DNA of 64,000 nucleotides from Phreatobacter sp. (GTDB taxonomy: Bacteria > Pseudomonadota > Alphaproteobacteria > Rhizobiales > Phreatobacteraceae): assembly GCF_030691135.1 (NCBI RefSeq), contig NZ_JAUYFA010000052.1, positions 61,117 through 125,116 on the forward strand, written 5' to 3'. Positions 27,632 to 35,587 of the stretch are shown one piece after another (positions within the stretch are counted from its first letter, which is position 1; each line of letters begins with the position of its first letter). Below the pieces are notes generated by a model that saw only the letters and a program-made list of their open reading frames with translations, searched no databases and had not been told where the DNA came from. The translations under genes were made by a program, and so were the position numbers.

Positions 27632-28741
27632 GTGAAGATCGCACTCGTGAGCGACTGGTTCGTGCCGCGCCTCGGCGGCATCGAGCTGCAGATGCGCGAT
27701 CTCGCCTTGGCGCTGCGCGACCGGGGCCACACGGTCCGCGTCATCTGCGGCGTTGCCGGCGACAGCGAGGTCGACGGCATTCCGGTCGAGCGGCTGCCCG
27801 GACCGCGCCTGCCGGGATTCGGCATCGCCTTCACACCCGCCGTCTTCGCCTCGCTGAGGGCCGCCATCGATGCCGGCGGCGACGAGGTCGTCCATGTCCA
27901 TTGCGGCAATGTCGCGCCGCTCGCCCACCATGCGGTCCAGCACTGCATCCGCCATCGCATCCCCGCGGTCGCGACCTTCCACTCCGTCCTGAAATATTAC
28001 GACCTGCCGCTGATGGCACTCGACGCGCTTCACGGCTATGCGCGCTCCACCGTCCGCTTCACCGCCGTTTCCACCGTGGCCGGCGCCGCGCTGCGCCCGC
28101 TGCTGCGCGACACGCCTGTCACCGCCATCCCCAACGGGATCGACCTCGCCTGGTGGCGCCGGCCGGAGGATCTCGCTCCGCGTCCGCCCGGGCCGGTCGA
28201 ATTCATCTCGGTGACGCGGCTGCAGAAACGCAAGCGGGCCCGCTGGCTGGTCAAGGCCTTTGCCGCGGCGGTGGCGCACCTGCCGCGCGAGGCCGCGCGC
28301 CTGACCATCGTCGGCGACGGTGACGAGAGGGCCGCAATCGCCGCCATCATCCGGCGCGCCGGCATGGAGGACCGCATCCTGCTGGTCGGGCGCGAGACCA
28401 GGGAGGCGATCCGCGACCGGCTCCACCGCTCCGACGTCTTCGTCCTGGCGTCGCGGCTCGAGGCCTTCGGCATCGCCGCCCTCGAGGCCCGCGCCGCCGG
28501 CCTGCCCGTCGTCACCATGGCGCAGTCAGGTGCCCGCGACTTCCTCCACGACGGCGGGGACGCTGTTCTCGCCGCGGATGACGGTGCGCTGACCGATGCG
28601 ATCCGGCGCATCATCGGGGCTCCGGCGCTGCGCGCCCGGATTATCGCGGCGGCAGAGGTGCCGCCGGCCGGCGTCGACTGGCGCGATGTCGCGCCGCGCT
28701 ACGAGGCGGAATACGAGGCGGCGCGGGCGCAGGTCGCCTGA
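27632..28741 (+). CDS. GT4 glycosyltransferase, PIG-A/PimB-like layout
   Basis: 369 residues, GT-B fold. The N-terminal acceptor domain starts VSDWFVPRLGGIELQMRDLA, as in phosphatidylinositol glycosyltransferases (PIG-A, PimB). The donor domain has VTRLQKRKR, VGDGDERAA and the E-x7-E motif in EAFGIAALEARAAGLPVV. It would transfer a sugar from a nucleotide donor to a lipid on the cytoplasmic face. Next to inositol-lipid genes and near a deacetylase, GlcNAc onto inositol is an attractive guess. Same operon as the reductase gene upstream; convergent with the flippase-like gene one base away. Confidence 0.75.
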   Translation: MKIALVSDWFVPRLGGIELQMRDLALALRDRGHTVRVICGVAGDSEVDGIPVERLPGPRLPGFGIAFTPAVFASLRAAIDAGGDEVVHVHCGNVAPLAHHAVQHCIRHRIPAVATFHSVLKYYDLPLMALDALHGYARSTVRFTAVSTVAGAALRPLLRDTPVTAIPNGIDLAWWRRPEDLAPRPPGPVEFISVTRLQKRKRARWLVKAFAAAVAHLPREAARLTIVGDGDERAAIAAIIRRAGMEDRILLVGRETREAIRDRLHRSDVFVLASRLEAFGIAALEARAAGLPVVTMAQSGARDFLHDGGDAVLAADDGALTDAIRRIIGAPALRARIIAAAEVPPAGVDWRDVAPRYEAEYEAARAQVA

Positions 28742-28742
28742 G

Positions 28743-29741
28743 TCAGGGCTGGTCGAGGCGGCGGGCGCCGCTCTCGTCCTGCGGCAGGGCCCAGCCGAGA
28801 TAGCCGAGGCTGACCAGCGAGGCGACGAAGAGCACGCCGTGATGGATCAGCGCCGCGGCGGTCGCCAGCGGCAGCGGCACGCCGAGATACTGGTAGCAGA
28901 GGATGACGGTGGCCTCGAACACGCCGAGATGGCCAGGCGAGACCGGCGCCATGGTCGCGAGGTCGAGCGCCGCGACGACGAGCACCGCTGCGGCGACCGA
29001 CGGCTCGATGCCCACCGCGACCTGAACGGTCATCACCATCAGCACTTCGGCGCCCGTCTTGGCGAAGGTCAGGGCCACCACCGCCGCCGCCAGGAGCGGA
29101 CTGCGCATGGGTTCGAGATGGTCGACGAAATCGGCGACATGGCCGATGAGCCGCGCCGGGCGCGGGCCGAGGCCGATACCGAGGCGCCTCAGTCGGTTAC
29201 CGCCATGGGCGGCGACGAGCAGCGCCATCGTGAAAAGCGCCATGATCCCCGACAGAACGAGGAGGCCCGACCGGATCCAGTCCGGTACCGGCACCAGCAG
29301 CGCCGCCAGCGCCAGCGTAGCCACCTTGCCGATGCCTGTCACCAACTGGTCCACGGTGTAGAGCGAGGCGGCGGCGGAGGCCGGCAGGCGGCCGCGCACA
29401 ATCAGGAATCCGACAGAGGCGACGACGCCCGTCATCGGCAACGATGTATTGGCCGCCCCGCTCAGCGCCGTCACCTGGGCCATGCGGGAAAAGCTCGGCC
29501 GGTGCGCCTTCGGCGCCAGCAATTGCCATTGCAGGATCCAGAACGGCCATCCCGACAGCGAGACGAAGACGGCGAGAAGCGCCCAGTGCCACTTCGCCCC
29601 GGCGAGGGCCGTGATGACGTCGGCCCAGGGCAGCGCATAGGCGGCAATGCCCGCGAAGAGGACCAGAACGCACCAGCCGAGGATCCACCACAGGCGCCGC
29701 GAGGGCGTCGCCGCGCCGTCCGTGGTGGTCGGAGCGGTCAT
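28743..29741 (-). CDS. Flippase-like membrane protein, LPG synthase TM/UPF0104 family
   Basis: 332 residues, about eight helices, matching the membrane domain of MprF without the aminoacyl-transferase part. LGWCVLVLFAGIAAYALPWADV starts the first helix (quoted in part), and SPGHLGVFEATVILC is the family's conserved loop. Such proteins move or help move lipids across the inner membrane. The start overlaps the deacetylase stop by four bases, so the two are coupled; a likely role is flipping the glycolipid or a lipid-linked sugar. Confidence 0.75.
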   Translation of the reverse strand: MTAPTTTDGAATPSRRLWWILGWCVLVLFAGIAAYALPWADVITALAGAKWHWALLAVFVSLSGWPFWILQWQLLAPKAHRPSFSRMAQVTALSGAANTSLPMTGVVASVGFLIVRGRLPASAAASLYTVDQLVTGIGKVATLALAALLVPVPDWIRSGLLVLSGIMALFTMALLVAAHGGNRLRRLGIGLGPRPARLIGHVADFVDHLEPMRSPLLAAAVVALTFAKTGAEVLMVMTVQVAVGIEPSVAAAVLVVAALDLATMAPVSPGHLGVFEATVILCYQYLGVPLPLATAAALIHHGVLFVASLVSLGYLGWALPQDESGARRLDQP

Positions 29742-30478
29742 GCGGCGTTGCCTTTCGCCTGCACACCGAGCTCGCGCATCGTCATGAAGGTGGCGCCGCG
29801 GCCCTTGAAGTAGCCGATGACGGAAGCGAGCGCGTCGAGCGCCGGCTGTCCGGTGCGGAAGCGGCAGTCGTAGCGCAGGTTGGATGCGCGGAAGTCGACG
29901 AATTCCCAGGGATGTACGAAGAGCACCACCGGATCCGGCAGCCGGCCGAGGAAGTATTCCCGCAGGACCCTGGGGATGCGCAGCGCGCTGGAGGTGATCG
30001 AGGCGGGAATGCGCACCAGACCCGGGGCGTTCTCCTCGCCGGGGACGTCCTTCTTGTAGCGCGCCTGCGAGGAATCGAGATCGAAACCTTCGTCCTGGAG
30101 CAGGTCGAGATAGTGACCCGGAAAACGCAGATAGGGCGCGCGAAACGACGTGATCTCGGCGAAGTCGCGCAGCCGGCGGGTCGAGTCCTGGATCTCCCAG
30201 CGGGCGCTGTCCTTCGACATCCAGTCGAACCGCTGGTGCGTGACGCCGTGGCAGGCGAGTTCATGCCCGCCGTCGACCACCGCCTTCACCGCGGCAGGGT
30301 GCAGCCGCGCTGTCTCGCCGGTGGTGAACCAGGTGACCGGCACCGCCTCGCGGGCGAACAGGTCGAGGAGGCGCGGCGCGCCTTCCGTCACGCCCCGCCA
30401 CGTCCACAGGAACGGCGGGCAGTCGGGCTCCATGTCGACGGTGAGCGCGACGCGCAGGGGCGGAGGGGCAGCGGTCAT
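29738..30478 (-). CDS. NodB-fold polysaccharide deacetylase-like protein
   Basis: 246 residues with the metal-dependent deacetylase residues: Asp15 in LTVDMEPDC, His77 and His81 in ACHGVTH, and the RxPY motif at Arg113-Tyr116 (FRAPYLRFP). No signal peptide, so it is cytoplasmic. It could remove an N-acetyl group from a lipid-linked sugar, as PIG-L does in GPI synthesis though with an unrelated fold. The ATG at 30478 is used because the family similarity begins there; upstream codons are open but unconserved. Coupled to the flippase-like gene. Confidence 0.75.
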   Translation of the reverse strand: MTAAPPPLRVALTVDMEPDCPPFLWTWRGVTEGAPRLLDLFAREAVPVTWFTTGETARLHPAAVKAVVDGGHELACHGVTHQRFDWMSKDSARWEIQDSTRRLRDFAEITSFRAPYLRFPGHYLDLLQDEGFDLDSSQARYKKDVPGEENAPGLVRIPASITSSALRIPRVLREYFLGRLPDPVVLFVHPWEFVDFRASNLRYDCRFRTGQPALDALASVIGYFKGRGATFMTMRELGVQAKGNAA

Positions 30479-30545
30479 GGTCGCGCTCTTAGAGCATTTT
30501 GCCGGCGAGGGGGAGGGGTCCCCGGCGTCCGGGTGACGGTGCCCG

Positions 30546-31382
30546 CTACCACCACTCCTTAAACGTGGCGATGGCGGCGAGGTCGTTGGCGCCGGAGCTG
30601 TTCGGCCCGAAGGTGAGGGCGGCGAGATCGGAGGCTTCCGTCTCGATCGGCAGGCCGCGGCCGGGAATGACCACCCGCGGCACGCCCCGCTTCGCCAGGT
30701 GGCCGGCGAACCAGACGTCGTCGACGAAGCGCAGGCCGGGCTCATGGCCTGAAAAATCATGCACCGACGCGTCGAAGGCGCCGGGCGGGATCAGGTAGCC
30801 CCATGTGCCCAGCAGGATGTCGACCGGCTCCGGTGCGGCGAGGGCGGTGGCGAAGATATGCGGGAACCGCTTGGGATGGGCGCCCGGCACGATGCGCCAG
30901 CCGCGCCATCCGATCGCCGTCCCCGGCAGCCGGCGATGCCAGGCGAGCAGCTGTTCGATGAAATCGGCGGGATAGATGACGTCGTCGTCGACGACGATGA
31001 TCGCGGCATCGGGTTCGGCGAGGAGCGCCGGCAGCAGCTTGGTGGCCGGTCCCTCGTCCACCGTGTCGAGCACATCGATCCCGGGCACGGGTGGGTCGAG
31101 CCGCGGATAGGGCAGGCCCGACCGCCGCGACACGTCCGGCCGGGCGAGGACGATGCGGTCGGCCGCCACCGTTTGGTCGAGCAGGCTGCGGAATACCGGC
31201 GCCAGCCGGTCCATGCGCTCGGGAACGGTCGTCAGCGTGACCACGATCCGCTCCGGACGGGCTGGCGCGGCCGGCCGGGCCGGCGCCGCCGCGTGCATCA
31301 ATTTGCGTGCGCGGGCATGATCCTGATAGAGCCTAGCCGGCGTCATGCGCCGGAAGCGCATCAGCGCATTGCGGATCATCAT
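30546..31382 (-). CDS. GT-A type glycosyltransferase
   Basis: 278 residues. After a basic N-terminal arm the domain begins RIVVTLTTVPERM and has a DXD-type motif in IIVVDDDVIYPADF (about residue 130). A later segment, FVDDVWFAGHLAKRGVPRVV, resembles the acceptor part of galactosyl/mannosyl transferases that use Mn2+. No signal. It lies 67 bp upstream of the deacetylase gene on the same strand and probably heads the deacetylase-flippase operon. Third glycosyltransferase of the island; sugar unknown. Confidence 0.65.
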   Translation of the reverse strand: MMIRNALMRFRRMTPARLYQDHARARKLMHAAAPARPAAPARPERIVVTLTTVPERMDRLAPVFRSLLDQTVAADRIVLARPDVSRRSGLPYPRLDPPVPGIDVLDTVDEGPATKLLPALLAEPDAAIIVVDDDVIYPADFIEQLLAWHRRLPGTAIGWRGWRIVPGAHPKRFPHIFATALAAPEPVDILLGTWGYLIPPGAFDASVHDFSGHEPGLRFVDDVWFAGHLAKRGVPRVVIPGRGLPIETEASDLAALTFGPNSSGANDLAAIATFKEWW

Positions 31383-31493
31383 GGCCGGGAGGCCGGGGCG
31401 GTCCGGAAAGTGTGGCGCATCTCGACCTCGGCTCTCTCATGGGATGAGGACGGGCTCAATAGCACCGCACGCGGCAAACGGGGAGCCGGGTTG

Positions 31494-32192
31494 ATGTCGG
31501 AAAGCTGGGTCTCGCGGCTTCTCGCGAGCCTTGAACGGGGGGCCTCGCTGCAGGACATCGCCCGCAGTGCGTCCTTTGCCGGAGCCTTGGCGAAACTGGC
31601 GGCGCTGCTGGCGCGGACCGGCGTCACGCCGAACGCGCTCACGCTCCTGTCGCTGGTGCCGGCGCTCGTGTCGGGCGTCTTCGCGGCCTATGGCGCCTTC
31701 GGCTGGGCGACGCTGTTCCTGCTGCTGTCCGGTGTCGTCGACATGCTCGACGGGCCGCTCGCCCGTTCCACCGGGACGGTCAGCCGTTTCGGCGCCCTGC
31801 TCGATTCGACCATCGATCGCATCACCGATGCCGCTCCGCTTCTCGGCCTCACCGTCTTCTTCGCGCCATCCGGCTGGATGGTCGTCATTCCCGCCTTCAC
31901 ACTCCTGACCGCCTATACGGTCTCCTATGTCCGCGCCCGCTGCGAGGGACTGAAGGTGCAGCTTCCGCCGCTGTGGATGCGTCGTGGCGACCGCATGGTG
32001 CTGATCGCGCTGTCGCTGCTCGTCGGCCTGTGGTCGCCGGCCGTCACGCTGGTCTGCATCGGCCTCGTCGGTGTCCTCAGCCTTCTCGCCTCGGCCGACG
32101 CGCTGCGCGTGGCACGCCGTGTCATCGACGCCCGGCTGCCGGAAGCGCGTTCCGTGACGGACGCACCGGCGAGCCGCGACAACACCGTCTGA
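31494..32192 (+). CDS. CDP-alcohol phosphotransferase, probable phosphatidylinositol(-phosphate) synthase
   Basis: 232 residues, six helices. The catalytic motif is perfect: Asp86-Gly87, Ala90-Arg91, Gly100, Asp104, Asp108. It would join CDP-diacylglycerol with an alcohol; with inositol-1-phosphate synthase and a PAP2 inositol-phosphotransferase candidate in the island, inositol-1-phosphate is the likely acceptor. The ATG at 31494 has GGGGAG upstream. Ten bases separate its stop from the PAP2 gene, so the pair is one operon. Confidence 0.8.
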   Translation: MSESWVSRLLASLERGASLQDIARSASFAGALAKLAALLARTGVTPNALTLLSLVPALVSGVFAAYGAFGWATLFLLLSGVVDMLDGPLARSTGTVSRFGALLDSTIDRITDAAPLLGLTVFFAPSGWMVVIPAFTLLTAYTVSYVRARCEGLKVQLPPLWMRRGDRMVLIALSLLVGLWSPAVTLVCIGLVGVLSLLASADALRVARRVIDARLPEARSVTDAPASRDNTV

Positions 32193-32202
32193 GAACCCCG
32201 CC

Positions 32203-33147
32203 ATGATCGACAAAGCCTGGACCCACCTGACGGGCCTGTGGGGCCGCTGGTGGCTCGCCCCGCTCGCGCCCGCGCTCTATGCCCTCGCGATGATCCCGGC
32301 GGGGCAACTGCGCCCCGAGCATATCCTCATCGGAGGGCTCGTTCTCAGCCTCGGTCTGTTCAACCGGACGACCCAGCGCATCACCGCCGCGCTCTATCCA
32401 GCTGTGCTGGTGGCGATCGCCTCCGATGCGATCCGTTTCGTGGTGCCGATCTTCGTCACGCCCGAGCGGGTCCATGCCTGCGACCTCCGGGCCCTCGAAC
32501 TCAGGCTCTTCGCGGTTGCGCCTGACAAGACCCCGGGCGACTGGCTGCAGCAGCATACGGCCCCCTTCTGGGACGTTTTCTTCGCCATTCCCTACGCCGC
32601 CTTCCTCTATGTCGTGCCGGTCTATGCGCTCTACCTCTTCGTCAAGGACCGGGAGCGCATGGGGCTCTTCCTCTGGGCCTTCGCCATCGCCCATGTCATC
32701 GGCTTCGCCATGTGGCTCATCGTTCCTGCGGCGCCGCCCTGGTACGTCCGGCTGAACGGCTGCGCGGTCGACGTCAGGGCCGCCGCCAATGCGGCGGGCC
32801 TGCTGCGTGTCGACGAGCTGTTCGGCATGAGCTATTTCCAGCAGTTCTATGCCCGCGCCGCCAATGCCTTCGGTGCCGTGCCGTCCATGCATGTCGCCTT
32901 CCCGCTGATCGCGCTCTTTGCCGCGATGGGGCGCGCGACCTGGCGCACCTGGCCGCTCCACATCTTCTATGCGACGGCCATGTTCATCGGCAGCGTCTAT
33001 CTCGACCACCACTGGATCGTCGACGGGATCGCCGGCGCCTTCGTCGCCTTCGCCGCGGTGCTCATCGCGGCGCGCCTTCTCGGCCTGCCCTGGCCCTGGC
33101 CGCCGCGGGCGCCGGCGGAGAACGCCCCGCCTCCGCGAGGGCCTTGA
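32203..33147 (+). CDS. PAP2/Aur1-like membrane protein, candidate inositol-phosphoceramide synthase
   Basis: 314 residues, about six to seven helices. The acid-phosphatase-like catalytic residues are His230 in VPSMHVAFPL and His270-x3-Asp274 in DHHWIVDGIAG, the layout of Aur1/Ipt-type inositol-phosphotransferases. Such an enzyme moves phosphoinositol from PI to ceramide. The preceding gene should make the PI-type donor. The C-terminus is a short Pro-rich tail. A simple lipid phosphatase is the alternative; context favours the transferase. Confidence 0.7.
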   Translation: MIDKAWTHLTGLWGRWWLAPLAPALYALAMIPAGQLRPEHILIGGLVLSLGLFNRTTQRITAALYPAVLVAIASDAIRFVVPIFVTPERVHACDLRALELRLFAVAPDKTPGDWLQQHTAPFWDVFFAIPYAAFLYVVPVYALYLFVKDRERMGLFLWAFAIAHVIGFAMWLIVPAAPPWYVRLNGCAVDVRAAANAAGLLRVDELFGMSYFQQFYARAANAFGAVPSMHVAFPLIALFAAMGRATWRTWPLHIFYATAMFIGSVYLDHHWIVDGIAGAFVAFAAVLIAARLLGLPWPWPPRAPAENAPPPRGP

Positions 33148-33154
33148 AACACCA

Positions 33155-33179
33155 ACGGCCCGGGATTGACCCGGGCCGT
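33155..33179. terminator. Hairpin between convergent lipid and protease genes
   Basis: A perfect ten-base stem (ACGGCCCGGG and CCCGGGCCGT, loop ATTGA) eight bases after the stop of the PAP2 gene and 31 bases before the end of the convergent protease gene. No T-run on either side, but its position fits a two-way terminator marking the right border of the lipid island. Confidence 0.6.
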
Positions 33180-33209
33180 CGTCGTCACCGCACCGCGCGA
33201 GCGGGCGTC

Positions 33210-35438
33210 CTATTCCAGGCAGTCGAGCGGCACCACCGACTGGTCGGCGTTCTGCAGGATGTCGCTCGTCGGCAGCGTCGCGCCCGCCTCTGCCTCCGTC
33301 GCCGTGACGTTGTTGGCGGCGAGGAAGCTGCGCACCAGATCCAGCTTGATGCCGAAATTGATGTTCTGGGCGGTTCGCTCGCCCGAGATCTTGTCGATCT
33401 GCGAGACGACCACGCCGACGACGAGGCCGGAGGCATCCAGCACCGGGCCGCCGGAATTGCCCGGCTGGGTCGGCGCCGTGTACTGGAACCGGCTCTGGTC
33501 GCCGAGCGCGCCGCGCAGGCCCGACACGATGCCCTCGGTGACATTGACGCCGCCGAGCTGCGAGCGGGCGGGATAGCCGACCAGCACGACCTTCTCGCCG
33601 CCGCGGACATTGACGCCGGCGCCGTTGCGCAGCCGCAGCGGGGCGGAGGTGGTGTTCGCCTGCACCAGCACGGCGAGGTCGGCGCCCTCGTCGGCGCCGA
33701 TCAGGCGCAGCGGCACGCGCTGCCCGCCGGGCCGGGCGATCGCCACCGTGGCGCAACCGTCGATGACGTGATGGTTTGTCAGGACGTGGCCGGTATCGTT
33801 GATGTAGAAGCCGGTTCCGGTGGAAGCGACCTGGCCAGGGCGGCCGGCGCGGCCGATCGGCATCTCCGGTGCGGCGCACAGGTCCTGGTCGCGCTTCTCC
33901 ACCGACTGGCCGCCTTCATAGACCACCTTGAGGTCCCAGCGGCAGCCGGCCTCGGTCGGCAACCGGAGCTCGAGCCGGAAGCGGCGCGGCATCAGTTCCG
34001 ACCCGAGGCGATCATCGCCCCAATGCGTGTCCGAGACGGGGGTCAGATAGACCTCCCGGACATCGCCCCGGCCGTTGTTGGTGAAGACGATCCGCCGGCC
34101 GTTGTCCGGGCCGCCGCCGTCGATGCGGAAGGCATTGGCGCCGCCGAAGGCGATCTCCTGGCGCTGGCAGAGGTTCTGCCGCATCCGCCGCTCCTCGCGG
34201 CCGCCCTGGTAGACGATCCGCAGGTCGTAATTGCACTGGTCGTCACGTTCCACCCGCGCCGAGAAGCGGGCGCCCGGCTGGATGCGCACCTCCGGGTTCA
34301 GCATGTCGTCGCCCCAGGAGGACACCTTGGACGAGGAGATGAACAGCGATTCGATCGGCCGGTCGCCCTCGTTGACGACGACGATCTGCGAGATGGCGGG
34401 CTGCGCCGCACGCTCCGTCGGACGCTGCTTGCGGTCGCCGCGGCCGGCGACGACGGCCGGGCCGTTGACGACGAATTCGGTGGTCTCGCACAGGTTGACC
34501 GCGTTGCGGACCTCCTCGCGATCATTGTCGAAGCGCACCCTCACGTCATATTCGCAGCCCCGGCGGGGCATGCTGACCTGGAACGAGCCGCGCGCCGCGA
34601 TCGTGTCGCTGCCGAGGCGGTCCTCGCCCCAGGCACTGGTGCCGCGCGGGCGGATATAGAGATACTGGATCGGAACCGCGCCGCGGTTCTGGACGACGAA
34701 AGACAGCGGCTCACCGGTGGTTGGCGCCGTCCGCTCACGATCCCCGCCCTGGCCGCGGCGGGCCTGCCCAGCCGGGGCGTCGGCCTCGGCCGCGAAGACG
34801 ACCTCGCGAGAGGTGCACAGGTTGCGCCCCGCGACCCGGCGCTCGCCGGCGCCGTCGAAGGTTGCGACGACGTCATAGGTGCAGCCGGCCGAGCGGCGCA
34901 GCCGCCCGGTGAAGGTCTGGCCGTTCTCGATCACCGCGGCACCGAGCACGTCCTCGCTCTCCTCGCCGTTCGGCGCCACGAGCTTGAGCACCTGGAGGGT
35001 GTTGCCCGAGCGATTGCGTACGACATAGAGCGCCACCGGACCCTGGCGCTGCAGGTCGGTATTGGAGGTCTGGGTGCGACCGTTGAGGGCGACCTCCGGA
35101 CGGTTGCACAGGTCGAGCCCGAATCGCGTCTCCTCGCGGCCGCCCTCGTAGACCGCACGCAGGTCGTGGCGGCACTGGCCGGCCTCGACAGTGAAGGAAT
35201 GGCTCCGGTTGCGCGCGACCGTGTCGCTGCCGAGCCGGTCATCGCCCCACGATACCTCGCCCACCGGTGTCACATAGAGATATTGCAGCGTCGCATTGGC
35301 GCGGTTCTGGACCGTCACCTCGGTGGCTTCGGCGGCCTGCGACCGCCGCCGCTGCGCTTCCGCATCGGTGGCCGGCAGGAACATCAGGCAGGCGGCGGCG
35401 AGCGCCAGCGGCGCCGGGTGGCGGATGAACAGCGACAT
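33210..35438 (-). CDS. Secreted trypsin-like serine protease with five N-terminal repeats
   Basis: 742 residues. Sec signal 1-28 (ATDAEA-QR). Five repeats of about 80 residues follow (about 39-120, 134-216, 244-326, 349-432 and 448-528), each with a V-x-N-R/N opening, an LY-x-P strand, a WGDDRLGSD-like motif (degenerate in the second) and two cysteines, the first in GCxYD. A chymotrypsin-fold protease follows (about 538-705) with His557, Asp587 and Ser662 (QPGNSGGPV). The ATG at 35438 has AAGGGA at nine bases; an ATG three codons earlier is too close to it. The repeats look like disulfide-bonded beta modules for binding a surface target. No PDZ domain is seen. Confidence 0.82.
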   Translation of the reverse strand: MSLFIRHPAPLALAAACLMFLPATDAEAQRRRSQAAEATEVTVQNRANATLQYLYVTPVGEVSWGDDRLGSDTVARNRSHSFTVEAGQCRHDLRAVYEGGREETRFGLDLCNRPEVALNGRTQTSNTDLQRQGPVALYVVRNRSGNTLQVLKLVAPNGEESEDVLGAAVIENGQTFTGRLRRSAGCTYDVVATFDGAGERRVAGRNLCTSREVVFAAEADAPAGQARRGQGGDRERTAPTTGEPLSFVVQNRGAVPIQYLYIRPRGTSAWGEDRLGSDTIAARGSFQVSMPRRGCEYDVRVRFDNDREEVRNAVNLCETTEFVVNGPAVVAGRGDRKQRPTERAAQPAISQIVVVNEGDRPIESLFISSSKVSSWGDDMLNPEVRIQPGARFSARVERDDQCNYDLRIVYQGGREERRMRQNLCQRQEIAFGGANAFRIDGGGPDNGRRIVFTNNGRGDVREVYLTPVSDTHWGDDRLGSELMPRRFRLELRLPTEAGCRWDLKVVYEGGQSVEKRDQDLCAAPEMPIGRAGRPGQVASTGTGFYINDTGHVLTNHHVIDGCATVAIARPGGQRVPLRLIGADEGADLAVLVQANTTSAPLRLRNGAGVNVRGGEKVVLVGYPARSQLGGVNVTEGIVSGLRGALGDQSRFQYTAPTQPGNSGGPVLDASGLVVGVVVSQIDKISGERTAQNINFGIKLDLVRSFLAANNVTATEAEAGATLPTSDILQNADQSVVPLDCLE

Positions 35439-35587
35439 CGAAGGCATTCCCTTGTCTCGCGGCCCGCCCCGGGGACAGGCCATGGGCAGCCTATAGCGAG
35501 GGGCGGTTTCCGCAAGACTTCGCGCGGGCGGGGCTTTGTCGTGGCAGCCTGCCCGCGCAGCAATACCGCTGAAACGTTTCGCCGCCG

